Assembly: GCA_000827205.1 (NCBI GenBank)
Contig: KN832566.1
Coordinates: 877,650 to 941,649 of the forward strand
Length of the DNA stretch: 64,000 nt
Direction: 5' to 3'
From: Plicaturopsis crispa FD-325 SS-3
Lineage: Eukaryota > Basidiomycota > Agaricomycetes > Amylocorticiales > Amylocorticiaceae
Translations under genes and position numbers: made by a program
Part shown: positions 33,281-44,867 of the stretch, piece by piece
Position numbering within the stretch: position 1 is the stretch's first letter
Layout of the letters: the number at the start of each line of letters is the position of its first letter
Notes under the pieces: generated by a model
Databases searched by the model: none
What the model was told of the DNA's origin: nothing
The model's input: only the letters and a program-made list of their open reading frames with translations

Positions 33281-33334
33281 ACGCGTTGACGCCGGGGTCC
33301 ATACTTAGCTGAAAAACATACACACCCCATTCGA

Positions 33335-36300
33335 ATGTCGAATCTCGCGCTCAGAGGAAAACATATCGCGAAACTCATTCCAAGGGCACCACTACGCCAT
33401 GGCTCATTCGTTCCGTTGCGACCTCTGCCGCTGTTCGCGTCGCAAGTATTCGCTGCAGGTCGCGTAGGATGCCGCAGGTCATATGCGCAAGGTCCACCAG
33501 GAGGCGGGGGTAAGGGCGGCTTCCCTGGGTTCTCTATGGGTCCGCAGCACCAGAAGGGAGAGGCTTTGAAGGAATATGTGAGTGCATTGTTTTTGAAAGC
33601 GTGTTTGGATCATTCTGGTCTATGGAGAGCAACGATCTAACTTTAATTACAGAGCGTTGACTTGACGGAGATGGCTCGGGAGGGCAAGCTGGATCCGACT
33701 ATTGGCAGGGACGAAGGTACGCAAATACATCCCTGAGCAGTTGCACAGGTCAACTGAATACTGTTCCACCAGAAATTCGTCGGACGATACAGAGTAAATT
33801 GCCCTTGTACAAAATGTCTTCATGTTTATTGACGTCTGCCTATCAGTTTTATCTCGTCGAACCAAGTCGAATCCGGTGGTAAGTGTGCTATTCTGTGGCA
33901 AGTATAGGCCTTCCTGAGGCTCATCTTGGTCTGTACGTAGCTCATTGGACCACCCGGTGTCGGGAAAACAGCAATCCTGGAAGGGCTTGCCAGCAGGATC
34001 GTCTCGAAAGAGGTTCCAGAGGTGAGTATTTACTCCGTGTAATACTCAAAATCCTTGCGCTTAATGTATTTTGTAGTCCCTGCATAACAAGAGAGTCCTG
34101 TCCATCGATTTGTCCGCCATCATGGCCGGCTCTGGCATCCGTGGTCAGTTTGAGGAAAAGTTCAAAGCCCTCATACGGGACATCGAGGACCAGGGCGGAA
34201 ATGCCATCTGTTTCATCGACGAAGTCCGTGAGTACACCATCATCCTCTCCCGCTCTCAGTGTACAACAGCTTATTCTGGAGCGTTGCAGACACCCTCTTC
34301 AATCTAGGAAAAGCAGAGGGCAGCATCGATGCTGGCCAAATGATCAAGCCAGCACTCGCCCGCGGTCTACAGCTCGTAGGTGCTACAACGCGTGTGTACC
34401 TTCTCAGTCGTCCACTCGAAAGTATAGTCTAACCCAAAGCCCTTGTACAGCCGACGAGTACCGCAAGACAATCGGCAAGGACGCGGCGCTTGAGCGGCGT
34501 TTCCAGCCTGTCACGATTGACGAGCCGTCCGTTGAGTCCACAATCTCCATCCTGCGCGGGCTCAAGCCGCGCTACGAGGTGCACCACGGCGTAGAGATTG
34601 CCGACGGCGCGCTCGTTACCGCCGCGCTCTACTCCGCGCGGTACATCTCCGACCGCTTCCTGCCGGACAAGGCCATCGACCTCGTCGATGAGGCAGCGAG
34701 CGCGCTACGGCTGGCGCAGGAGAGCAAGCCCGATAAGCTGCAGGACCTGGAGCGCGAGTTGATGACGCTGGAGATTGAGAGGGAGAGTCTGAGGAAGGAG
34801 ACGGATGAGCTGAGTGTGGAGAGGAGGAAGGAGGTGGATGCGGCGATTGTAAGGAAAAAGGAGCAGGCGGCGGAGGTCACGGCCGTGTGGCAAGCAGGTG
34901 AGTTGCGGTTTCTCTCATCGTGACCGCCGCGTAATCTAAATCGCATTGTAGAGCGAACGAAACTGGAGCGGATTAAGGACACGAAGAAGAAGCTTGAGGA
35001 CGCTAAATATGCGCTCGAGGTTGCACAACGGCAGGGCCAGTACGAGGAAGCGTCGCGCCTGCGTTTTGCGACCATACCAGAGCTTGAGAGCCAGCTCCCT
35101 GCGCGCACGGGCACGGAGGACGACGACGTGGGCGGGATGCTGCACGAGCGTGTCACGAGCGGCGACATCTCGCGTGTCGTTGCCAAAGCCACGGGGATCC
35201 CCGTGCAAAACTTGCTCAAGGGCGAGCGTGACAAACTAGTCCATGTACGTTTTTCCTCTTGTTTGGTCACCGCAGAAGGGATAGAGGCTGATATGGTAAA
35301 TTTATAGATGGAAGACATGCTGCGGCAGCGCGTTGTAGGCCAGGACCATGTAGTGACCGCTGTCAGCGATGCGGTACGCATCTCCCGTGCGGGTTTGCAG
35401 GCGGCAAACAGACCGGTTGCGTCGTTCCTATTCCTTGGGCCAACCGGAGTAGGCAAAACAGAATTGACGAAAGCGCTTGCCGGGTTCTTGTACGATGATG
35501 AACAGCGGGGCCTGTGAGTGCTTCATCTTCCTTAGCGTCGCTGTTCCTGTATTGACTCTAGTGCTCTGGCAGCATCTCCATCAACATGTCGGAGGTACGT
35601 AGGTTTCGTAAGGTTTGTGTGGGTAGGACACTCATGACATTTTCATAGTATCACGATCGGCACACCATCTCTCGGTTGATAGGCGCCGCGCCTGGGTACG
35701 TCGGATTCGAGGAGGGCGGCCAACTCACTGAGGCTGTCCGCCGGAAGCCTTACGGCAAGTACATAACCGCCACTTGTGCTTCTGATGCTGACTGTTTACC
35801 TAGCCGTCATTTTGTTGGATGAGATGGAAAAGGCCCACAAGGTGAATATCAGCGAAGCGTCCTATGATACCCTTTCCTCACCTGATTACTTCTTAGGATG
35901 TCGCCATGATCTTACTCCAAATCCTCGACGAAGGAATCATCACCGACAGTCAAGGCCGGAAAGTTGACTTTAGGGTGAGATCATTTCACGGGTCGCTCAT
36001 TGCACCACATATTCACGCTTCCATTGTAGAATACGATCATCTGCCTGACAAGCAATCTGGGCAGCGACATCTTAGCGCACCCCACAGCATGCGACGCCAA
36101 CGGCGTCGTGACTCCCTCCGCACGCGACGAAGTCATCGAACGCACAACGGAATACTTCCCCCCGGAACTCGTCAACCGGCTCGACTCCCTCCTCGTCTTC
36201 AACAAACTGTCCCGTGAGTCCATACTCCAGGTGGTATCGCTGCGTCTCGCGGACGTTGCTGGCCGTCTGAAGGATCGGAGAATCTCGCTGGACGTGGACG

Positions 36301-36621
36301 ACGCCGCTCGGGACTGGCTTGCAAACGCGGGCTACTCCGATGTGTATGGGGCTAGGGCTATCGCGCGGATAGTGCGTACCGACGTGCTGTTCCCTCTCGC
36401 GCAAAAGATACTGCGTGGCACTGTCAGGTATGTCGTTCTCGGGATAGTGGAAGGTTGAGTTGTAGGTGCTGACGTTTCTTGATAGGGATGGAGATACGGT
36501 GACTATCCGTGTCGATGATGGAAAGCTCACTATCCTGGACAACCATCTGCCCGATGCGTCTGTCGAGGCAGGCAGCTCGATTGCTAAACCACCGACAGAC
36601 GGGGAAGGGCCATCCCTTTAG
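33335..36621 (+). CDS. HSP78: Mitochondrial Hsp100 disaggregase (ClpB/Hsp78)
   Basis: ATP-dependent chaperone that dissolves protein aggregates in the mitochondrial matrix together with Hsp70. The N-terminus is basic and Ser/Arg-rich ([20 protein letters not shown]), a likely targeting signal, followed by a Gly-rich linker. As in yeast Hsp78, the ClpB N-terminal substrate domain is missing and the first AAA module starts soon after [19 protein letters not shown]-1 has Walker [11 protein letters not shown], Walker [13 protein letters not shown], and [13 protein letters not shown]-type sensor sequence ([18 protein letters not shown]). A coiled-coil middle domain runs from about 34720 to 35080. 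AAA-2 has [14 protein letters not shown], pore loop [20 protein letters not shown], and Walker [13 protein letters not shown]. It ends with GAEGPSL-like residues (DGEGPSL). About ten short introns. All catalytic motifs are present. Confidence 0.95.
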
Positions 36622-36895
36622 ACTGCATGTTGATCTTGTATCATTATCCTCCCCTCACTTACCACTGGACCTGAACCACCACTCCACCAATGTAGCCTTA
36701 CCTTGTTTTTACATTTTCATACCAACTACCCAGTAATATATGAACTATCTTCATGTCGATACCTTTCATTCGACTGAGCACCGAGTTCGACAATGAGCGT
36801 TGCACCAAATATAGACCCCTTCCATCGTTCAAGTCCTAGATACACATATAATATACAGTGAGTAGAGAAAGTATATCATACTATATGGTGCCTCT
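36622..36895. other. Short convergent 3' region
   Basis: About 270 bp between the stop codons of HSP78 (plus) and the Iml2/TTC39-like gene (minus). AT-rich near 36840-36870, probably shared 3' UTR; nothing else seen. Confidence 0.5.
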
Positions 36896-39516
36896 CTAAC
36901 GAGTCTCTCCCAGTCCCTCCAGTGCTGCCGTTGTGCGTAGTATAAGCGCGCTCTGACACTCGCGTCAATACAAGACTTCTCAAAGCATAGTAAGAGACGC
37001 ACCTGCATACTATACTTCCCCTGCAGATCATTGGCCCCGTAAGCCATGGAGAAAACGCCAGAGGAACACGGGAACGTACCTTTCTCGCTTTAGCCGATCC
37101 TTCAAGCGGTCTGCCTGCAACAGATTCTCGTGAACAAGATGAACATATGGCTAGAATGCACCCTGCGTACCGGAGAGAACTAGATCGAAGTGCTCCCGTG
37201 CCTTCACATCCTTACCCATACACGCGTACAGTCGCCCCAGCTCGTAATCTAGCTCAGACGTAGTCACGTCAATGCATATGCACAATCAATGCAGATCCCA
37301 GGCTACGTACGCGCATGGTAGATAATATAATGGTCGAGCTTAATGGACTCAGCGTGCTGTATAACGGCGTTGAAAGCGCGCTGCGCCCGAGTGGACGCTA
37401 AGCTCTGCGTGATGCCGATATCCTCTGCTGGATCGACTACAGCATCCGCATCCTAGACCACCGCACAGAATGAGCATCCGAGCGCGCAAGAAAGATCGTG
37501 AAAAATGACCGTGTAGGCGATGTATCGCATGCACACGCCCTCCAGGAAATGCACCAACGCGTAATCGTCCCAGTAGGCCTGGCCGTTTTCGTATGTTTGC
37601 GGGTCGTGCTCGTGTGCTTTCAGCCTCGCGAGTGCCCCATCGATTTCCGGGAGCATTTTACGCACTAGGACGGCACGCGGAGCATGCGTGATACCGAGGA
37701 AGAGGTATGCGAATTCGAGGGCCGGCAGGACGAGGCGGTTTCCCTGAGTTTCAAATTTACGTGCTTTGCGCGCAATGAATTTCTATCGAGGGCATCGCGA
37801 CGTCAGTAGCATGTATAGGCGACTGGGCACGACTATCTACCTCGACTGGTATTGACTTGCCGGCTATCTTGTGGATGACGCTTGGAATCCGGCGAAGGCT
37901 TTGCGTAGCCTCTGCCTCATTCTCTGCGCCTCCAAGCTGTAAGAGACATACAGACATGCCGTATGCATAGCATGCCCGGCTCCAAGTGGCTTCGGCGTCC
38001 AGTTTGCGCCAGTAATGGAGCGACGCCGGTATATCCCAAAGAGCAAAATTGCAGATGGCGATTTCCCAAAAGGAGATGTAGTGGAGGTTGTGATATTGGC
38101 TCTGGACTGCCATCGCCTTTTCGTAGCTCCGGATCGCTCGCTCGGGCTGGCTCCGGAGAAGCCGGAGACGCCCCTCGCCGAACAAAAAGAATACGCCTGA
38201 CGACCCACGGGAGGATGAGTTTCGACAATAGAACGAAGTAAAGTCGCAGAGGATAATGACCTTCAGGATACCGTTTGACGTTCCAGTCTAGCATTATCTG
38301 TGCCAGGGACATGTCGACGCCTTTGAACACAAAGCTGGAAATCACGAGATGAAATACAAGCAGCGCGATGTCGGCTATACTGCGACGAAGGCCTTCGTCC
38401 TCTGTGAAGACATGTCATTGACGAAACCGTCCATAAGAAATGCATCTCGGTTACTGACCAGCACTGATAGTAGGCTCTGAGGATTCCTTGCTCCAGCCCC
38501 CAGCGTCCATGAGCAAACGCAGCCCGGTTTCTCGGTCACCATGATAACCGAACAGTTCAGCAACGGATACAACTGTTTTTGGCATGAGGCTAAGAAGCAT
38601 GTTGGAGGCACCGACGCCAAGCTGGACGCCTGACCGGAAATCCTTGTCGAGGGACTTGTCTTCGGGGCCTTCGCCCCTGCGCCCCGCCTCTTCGTCCAGC
38701 AGTGCGACATACTTGCCGAGGCTCAAGTACACGTTTATTGTAGTGCGGAAACTCATCCTGGCAGAATGATATGTTAGACTATTACTTACTGGCTGGTGCG
38801 ATCCTGTACGCTTACGCTTCCTTGATGAAACCCAACCAATTCCCTGAGCTGACTGAGCCGATTAAAGCCTAGTCGGTACGTGAGGAGAGATAGTAAACTA
38901 TTGATAGAGCTGGTTTCTACCTTGGCAAAGGTTGTTTCAGCGTATAACAGCTCCGCGTGTCTTTGGACTGGCGTCATCGCTTTAAACGCGTCGAACCCCG
39001 AGGCGCCCCACAAGATGCCGGACACTTGGGAGACGATAGACCTAGAGGGCGCACGGTGCTTTGCTGCCAGTGAGCAGCCGTGGTTCAGGAATTTGAGTGC
39101 ATCTGCCAAGTCCTGCGAGATGCAAATGTCAATTTCTGGCGCCCCTATTGAATGCAGCAGTCAGGAGTCACTCCAGCTCACCTTGTCCTCGTACGACATC
39201 AGCGCTTTCAAACATTGTATAAGGCTGTATCCCGATGTGATGTAAAGCCGTTCTCTTCCAAAAAAATTAACACCGCGCATATTATAAGCGCGAAGTCTGA
39301 CACGTCATACCTTTTTGGATCGATTTGGTCGCAATACTCTTCGGACTCGACCATGGAAGAGTTAAGAAACAGTGCGGCCGCATATTTTATGGCAGGAAGA
39401 TCCTCCAGAGCTCGTTCCGGACTGTACGACCCAGCGGGCGCTGGCGGGACTGGGGTACTCCTTGTCGGTGACGTTGGCAGTGCTCCACTGTTCGGATTGC
39501 TGGAACTAGATGCCAT
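36896..39516 (-). CDS. Iml2/TTC39-like TPR protein (DUF3808)
   Basis: Helical tetratricopeptide-type protein of the family that includes yeast Iml2, linked to lipid droplets and inclusion-body clearance, and animal TTC39. The first exon (MASSSSNPNSGALPTSPTRS) is Ser/Pro-rich; following exons give SLIQCLKALMSYEDK and ADALKFLNHGCSLAAKHRAP. The signature GVGASNMLLSLMPKTVVSVA then ELFGYHGDRETGLRLLMDAGG is typical of the family. Later come MLDWNVKRYPEGHYPLRLYF, FGEGRLRLLRSQPERAIRSY (a TPR-like pair) and a last short exon giving GKYSMQ joined to SALILRTTAALEGLGETR and a stop at 36896-36898, the usual family end. About nine introns with no broken frame. Confidence 0.85.
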
Positions 39517-40176
39517 AATGGAAGAGTTGCAGTTTCGATATTCAATGATATTTTGGGGTCTCGAAAGTGATCATGCAGGTAAATTGCGAGGGACGAATGT
39601 CATGGAAGATGCTGTTCGTTGCGGCCGCTGGCTTGACCGGAACAAGAGAGCCTTCCCGATTTGGGTGGTTCGTAGCTGCAGCGGTGTGCTTGGTCTTGTT
39701 TGGCATCGCCGTCTTGACGAAGAACCACCGACTGGCAACGCGTTCTTCCTTGGTTCGTGCTCAAACTCCACGATCACCACAGCTAGGAATTAACCCAGCA
39801 GGCTTCGCACCTGTTTAACAGCAATTGCAGAATCTTAGCGCCGTATGGAAAGCCTCTCACGAACTGTTCAAAGTCTTATCAACACCTTCTTGTTGGCGAC
39901 CGGCGGAAACTACTTACATAGGCGATCCTATGGCTAAAACAGCGCAGCCGCGTTTTCAGGGGTCTCGATATGAGCGGTATTCGCTATTCCTGCGCTGTTG
40001 GCCACCTTTGCGCCTGATAATCTACATTCGGTTGCAGGCACCGCCATGAGCGATCCCTACCCCTCGCATCCGTGCACCCCTCTGTATCTTATTTAAAGTG
40101 TCGAATTCTCCCATTTTGATGTTCTCTTCCACCTTGTGCCTTCGCATCCTGTCCAATCCAGCCTTCTGCATATCCC
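39517..40176. other. Divergent intergenic region
   Basis: About 660 bp between the start codons of the Iml2/TTC39-like gene (minus) and the HAK gene (plus). A frame at 39567-39818 encodes a hydrophobic stretch but has no family support. The region should contain both promoters. Confidence 0.45.
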
Positions 40177-43100
40177 ATGTCCTCGAAGTTCTATCCTGTC
40201 TCTCTGGAGACTGGGACCGGTCTCAAGCGGCAAGCGCCGAAGACGACAGGGATTGCTCTCCTCCTGTTGACCGTTCAGTCGTTAGGTATCGTCGAATTAC
40301 CTCCTTTTCATCGTCGCCATTGCTAACAGACTCTACTGTCCGCAAGGAATTATATACTCTGACATCGGAACGTCGCCCCTGTATGTTCTCAACGGAATAT
40401 GGCCCGCAAGTGGATTAGCTCCCTCCAAAGAGGACGTGATAGGCGGCATAAGCGCCATCATCTGGTCTATAACGTTGTTAGCACTGATAAAATATGTATG
40501 TGTCTACACTCGTCTCCCCGGTTGTTCACTCTTACGCTCTGTACAGGTCATTATATCGTTGTACTTCGGAACCACTGAGGGTAAGCTGTCCTTGTCTCTC
40601 AGGGCAACATCTATTCTCAGACCGATGATGTAGGTGAAGGAGGGACATTTGCTTTGTTCCAAGGCTTGTACCCGCCGGAGGATATCGACTTCGACTGTGA
40701 TCGAACTTTAACCGGCGACAGTTACAACAAAACTACGGCTGTCAAGAGTGACAAGTATCGCCTCACAAAGACACTTCGCTGGCCGTTGTTAGTCTGGGTC
40801 AGCATCTGCCTCGAGTTACACCCGCTCCTCTCGTCTCATCGCTCACGATTCTACATGACCACTGTAGTGTCTCTTCGGGACCAGCCTCACAATCGCGGAC
40901 GGCATCTTTACACCCGCTGTTTCCGTTACAAGCGCAGTTGCGGGTATAGCCATCGCAAAGCCGTCCATCATAGCCGACGTCACACCGATATCTATTGTGG
41001 GCTCATCATCCAATCCAGCTGATGGCCGTTAACCTCTAGAACATGTAGGCACTACTAGTCGTCTTGTTCATTGCACAGCGCTTTGGAACGGCAAAACTGG
41101 CAGTTTTGTTCGCCCCGAGTAAAGTGTCTCTGTCACTTCTGAAGTCACCGCGTAATTGAGTGTCTCACAGTTGCGCTTATATGGTTTGTTTTACTCTTTG
41201 CGACCGGGATTTACAACATCACCTTCTATCCGGGTATCTTTCGTGCATTCGATCCTTCGCGTGCTATAATGCGTAAGCAATTCCATCTTTCTCTACTTAT
41301 TTTGGTACTCACACGTTGTCGATAAGTTTTCGTCCGCACTGGGAATTATGACCTCCTCGCTGGCGTCCTTCTTGCCTTGACTGGTTGTGAAGCAGTATTC
41401 GCAAAGTAAGACCGCCCATGAGCATAGCTTCCACCCGTTAAAGCTTGATTTCAGTCTCGGTCAATTCAACGCACTGTCCATTCGGGTACGGGCGGTGCTC
41501 ACATCTAACGCACTCTGTACTAATCATGCAGATAGATATCTTTCACAGGAGTCGTATACCCTTCCCTCTGCTTAGCCTACCTTGGTCAAGGCGCCCGGCT
41601 TATCGACGGCGGTGACACCGTCCTCTCCAACATATTTTACCAGACTATTCCTGGACCGACCGGCGGCGCCATTTACTGGTATGTCTCCAACGGTACAAAA
41701 CTTCATGTTTTACTCATAGGATTACGTAGGATTGTCTTCGTGTTTGCGATTTTGGCAACGGTACATGACGCTTGACCCAGCAGTTAGAGCGGCTCGCTCA
41801 CTCTCGCTGTCCAGATCATCGCCTCCCAGTCTATGATCACCGCGACATTCTCGTTGGTACAGCAGATCGTGAATTTGAATAGTCTCCCGAGGTAAGCCCC
41901 ATGCGACAGTGGTAGCTCAAATGCCTTCCAGTCTTATCAGAATATTCTAGCATACGCCTTATCAACACCTCGGAAACTCACCAGGGACAGATCTACGTCC
42001 CAACTGTTAATTGGACCTGTGAGCTTTCATGTCTTCTAGAAAGTGCGCTCAATGTGACTTACTCCCTGCTCTCAGTGATGGCCTTGACCATCATTGTCGT
42101 TGCCGCGTTCAAGAGCTCCACGGCCCTATCCAACGCATACGGGTATGGCGAGTTCATCATGTCGACAATATATGCAGCTCAACATGCCTACAGATTCTCG
42201 GTCGCTACCGTCATGTTCTCAACGTCAATATTGCTCGCTATCCAGATGAGATATGTCAAGCAGCTCCCGATCATCGTGGGACTGGCGTATTTCATTGTGT
42301 ATGGTTTCCTCGACGGTGCGAATTGCTCATTCATCGCACGTTTGCCGTCAACCAATTTGTCCGTGCCAGGTCTCTTCTGGGGCGCTGCGCTGAAGAAGGT
42401 CCCGGAAGGCGCATGGGTGCCGCTGATGATTGGCGTTATCCTGTAAGCATTGCACCCTATGACGCTTCTCAGTCCATGCTCATGCATATATGCTCTCAGA
42501 ATGCTCTTCATGACCTTCTGGACGTGGGCAAAAGGCCTTGAGGATGAGTTTGACGGGGCCCATCGTAAAAACCTGCGCCATATCATTCACGTGAAGGAGA
42601 AATCTATCGAGATCTCGGTCGACGCTCCACTCACCATGCAAGGAGAACACGCTGACGATGACATAGGCGAGGATGATGCTTACCACGTCCATCCGTCCAA
42701 AGAGGCCACCTATTATCTGTCGAAGGCGGCCATGCCATCCGCGTCGGGCATGATTCCGACCGTGGAGAAGACCGAACTCGCACGCGTCGACACTTGTGCC
42801 ATTTTCCACAAGCTCTCGAAAGGAAAAGGCGTGCCGCATACATTCACCGGTACATATTTTATTGTCTTCACATTTCCTTCGCTGAAACATTTGCAAACAG
42901 GTTTCCTTCGCCAGTGGCCCGCTCTGCCTCGTGTCGTAGTGAGTGGGCACTTTCTCATTAACTGGAGACATACTCTAACATTCTTCTTCCAGATATTCCT
43001 CTCCGTCTGCGTCCTTCCGCTGCCTCGAGTAGCATCTGAAGATCGCTATGTCGTTAGCAAAGCTAGGTCTGTGGAAGGTACGTAGTTCTCAATACCCATC

Positions 43101-43658
43101 TGTCTTCTCTCATTCTCAAGCGACTTCAAGGCTTTTATGGCGTCACGTACTACCTCGGATTCAGGGATAAGTTCGACGTGAAGATAGAAGAGATCATCAA
43201 ACACATCTGCACGCTCGAGATCCAGGCGGACCCACATCATTCGTCTAGAACTGTCGACGAGATCAAGCGCGTCTCCGCGACTGCGACGCATCTGTACGTT
43301 GAGCCCTGATTTGGCTGCTATCCTCTGATCTCCGCGTATCTGACTTCGACGTGTCCTCCAGCGTACCACATTATCATGTAGTCAGCAAGCCGGTCCATTT
43401 CGGTAGGGCGTCTGCCGTCGTCAACTACATAAGAACCTTCCTCGTCGAGGAGCTCTATCATCGCCTGGGTGAGTTATCGTCCGTAATGAACATTCGAGAT
43501 CGCCACTCACGTTTTTGCTTGCAGCTATAATGTTCCCGGAGACCGCCAATTGGTTGACTTCTGCCGACGAGTAAGTGTCTGTATCCTTGTCTATCGGGCC
43601 AGCGCTCTGATCATGAGTGGATAGGATAATCTACGTTGGTGTCAACGCACCCATTTAG
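40177..43658 (+). CDS. HAK1: High-affinity potassium transporter, HAK/KUP family
   Basis: Plasma-membrane potassium uptake carrier, thought to be driven by protons. Start MSSKFYPVSLETGTGLKRQA at 40177; the first exon ends LLLLTVQSLG and joins across an intron to IIYSDIGTSPLYVLNG, the family's first membrane segment with the GDIGTSPLY-type motif (here SDIGTSPLY). Later exons give ALIKYV, EGGTFALFQGLYPPEDI, CLFGTSLTIADGIFTPAVSV, GARLIDGGDTVLSNIFYQTI, QSMITATFSLVQQIVNLNSL and AFKSSTALSNAYGYGEFIMS, then ALKKVPEGAWVPLMIGVIL, all typical. The cytosolic C-terminal domain ends with FPETANWLTSADEIIYVGVN and a stop at 43656-43658. More than fifteen introns keep one frame. The residue before DIGTSPLY is Ser instead of the usual Gly. 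Confidence 0.92.
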
Positions 43659-43905
43659 TACCTTGTAGCTCCTCTGTGCAGACTCGTTTTGGACTTTCAG
43701 ACCCTAACGGGGTAAAATGACGTGAAGATCTTTCAAATTCGAGCGTGGTTGTTATATTATACATAGAGGATATATTGTGGAGGAGATCACAAAAGAAACT
43801 CACGGGACGCACAGGTCATACATGACATGGATCCGTCATATCGCGTCCCAAACACTGCAAAGCTTATGCTGCGAACCAGCGCCTGCACCGTATACGCTAC
43901 CACGA

Positions 43906-44867
43906 TCATGCAGCGTTTGATGTTCTGGTAATAGATATGCGGGCTTTGCGGATAAGACTTTCCGTCCGCGTGACCGCAGATCTGACGGACGGGGCCTGCA
44001 AGAGACTTGTGAGACGAGCGAGCACTCGGAGAAGAAGATAAGCACGTACATGCGCGAGCCTCATCTTCCGCAGATGGCTATTGACAGAATCAAAATCGGA
44101 AGCATGATTTCTGGGCTTCAACTTCACGTTCGCTGGGCGGGTCTTGCGCTGCCATCGCTGCACAAAACACGGAGGTCAGTGATTATCAGTGCATCATGCG
44201 GCAAGGGAGACTTTACCAGTAATTCGAGTTCGTACGCTCGGTGTTGGTCGGGCGTCATGTCTTCCCATTCGCCCATTTTGCTGTTGAACATGTCCCGAAT
44301 GAATTGCAACTCGGCAGGTCCAAAATGGTATGTGCCTTCAGGAGGAATCGTATCGGATGGAAATATTTTCCATCGAACATCCACGTATCGGTTCCGCGGC
44401 CGGTATGGGCAAGCAATGACCCATTGAGGAGAGGGATTCATCCAGTCCGGGGTTGTGTGGATATGTTCCCGCGACGAGCACGACTCCATGTTGTGCGGCG
44501 TGTGGACGGGGACGAAGAAGTGGCGGTAGATTCTTGGCATGTCCTGAATGTTTTCTAGACCACCGACTGTGGCCATAAGGCACACCACGGGAGCCCATAT
44601 CTCGTTCGCATCCCAGGTTGAGGGCTTTTTCACATCGTAGATCACACACGGCCGGGTTTTTCCAGCATACGGATTGGCCTCCAAAAATGCCAGAGTATCG
44701 CGAGTTGTCCTTGTGCACATAGAGACACGGCTGGTGGCGAAAAGGTCGTAGAACGGATTGTTGATCGAAGCAGGGATTGCGCATATGTCACCACGTACAA
44801 GGGGGAGTGACCGTCTGTCCTCGGCGTCAGATACACGGGGCGTTTTGCAAAGCGCGCGATCAGGCAT
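43906..44867 (-). CDS. Uncharacterised family A protein, copy A1
   Basis: I do not recognise a named domain. Start at 44867 (MPDRALCKTPRVSD). The core shares with copy A2 (58313-60691) the order: a short N-terminal strand (RGDICAI), NPFYDLF, GKTRPCVIYDV, VVCLMATVGG, HFFVPVHT, HTTPDWMNPSPQWVIACPY and a Trp-containing RWKIFPS, ending around AELQFIRDMFNSKMGEW. An intron after YELELL (about 44216-44164) leads to a basic last exon (RWQRKTRPANVKLKPR) that continues to a stop at 43906-43908. The family core of about 200 residues is globular-looking, without signal peptide or membrane segment. A1 lacks the long tail of A2. The upstream region shares a sequence block with the B relic at 47105. Function unknown. 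Confidence 0.75.

Noticed and set aside
39567-39818. Frame with one hydrophobic segment between the Iml2/TTC39-like and HAK genes
   Set aside because: Lies in a divergent promoter interval, overlaps other frames and shows no family signature.
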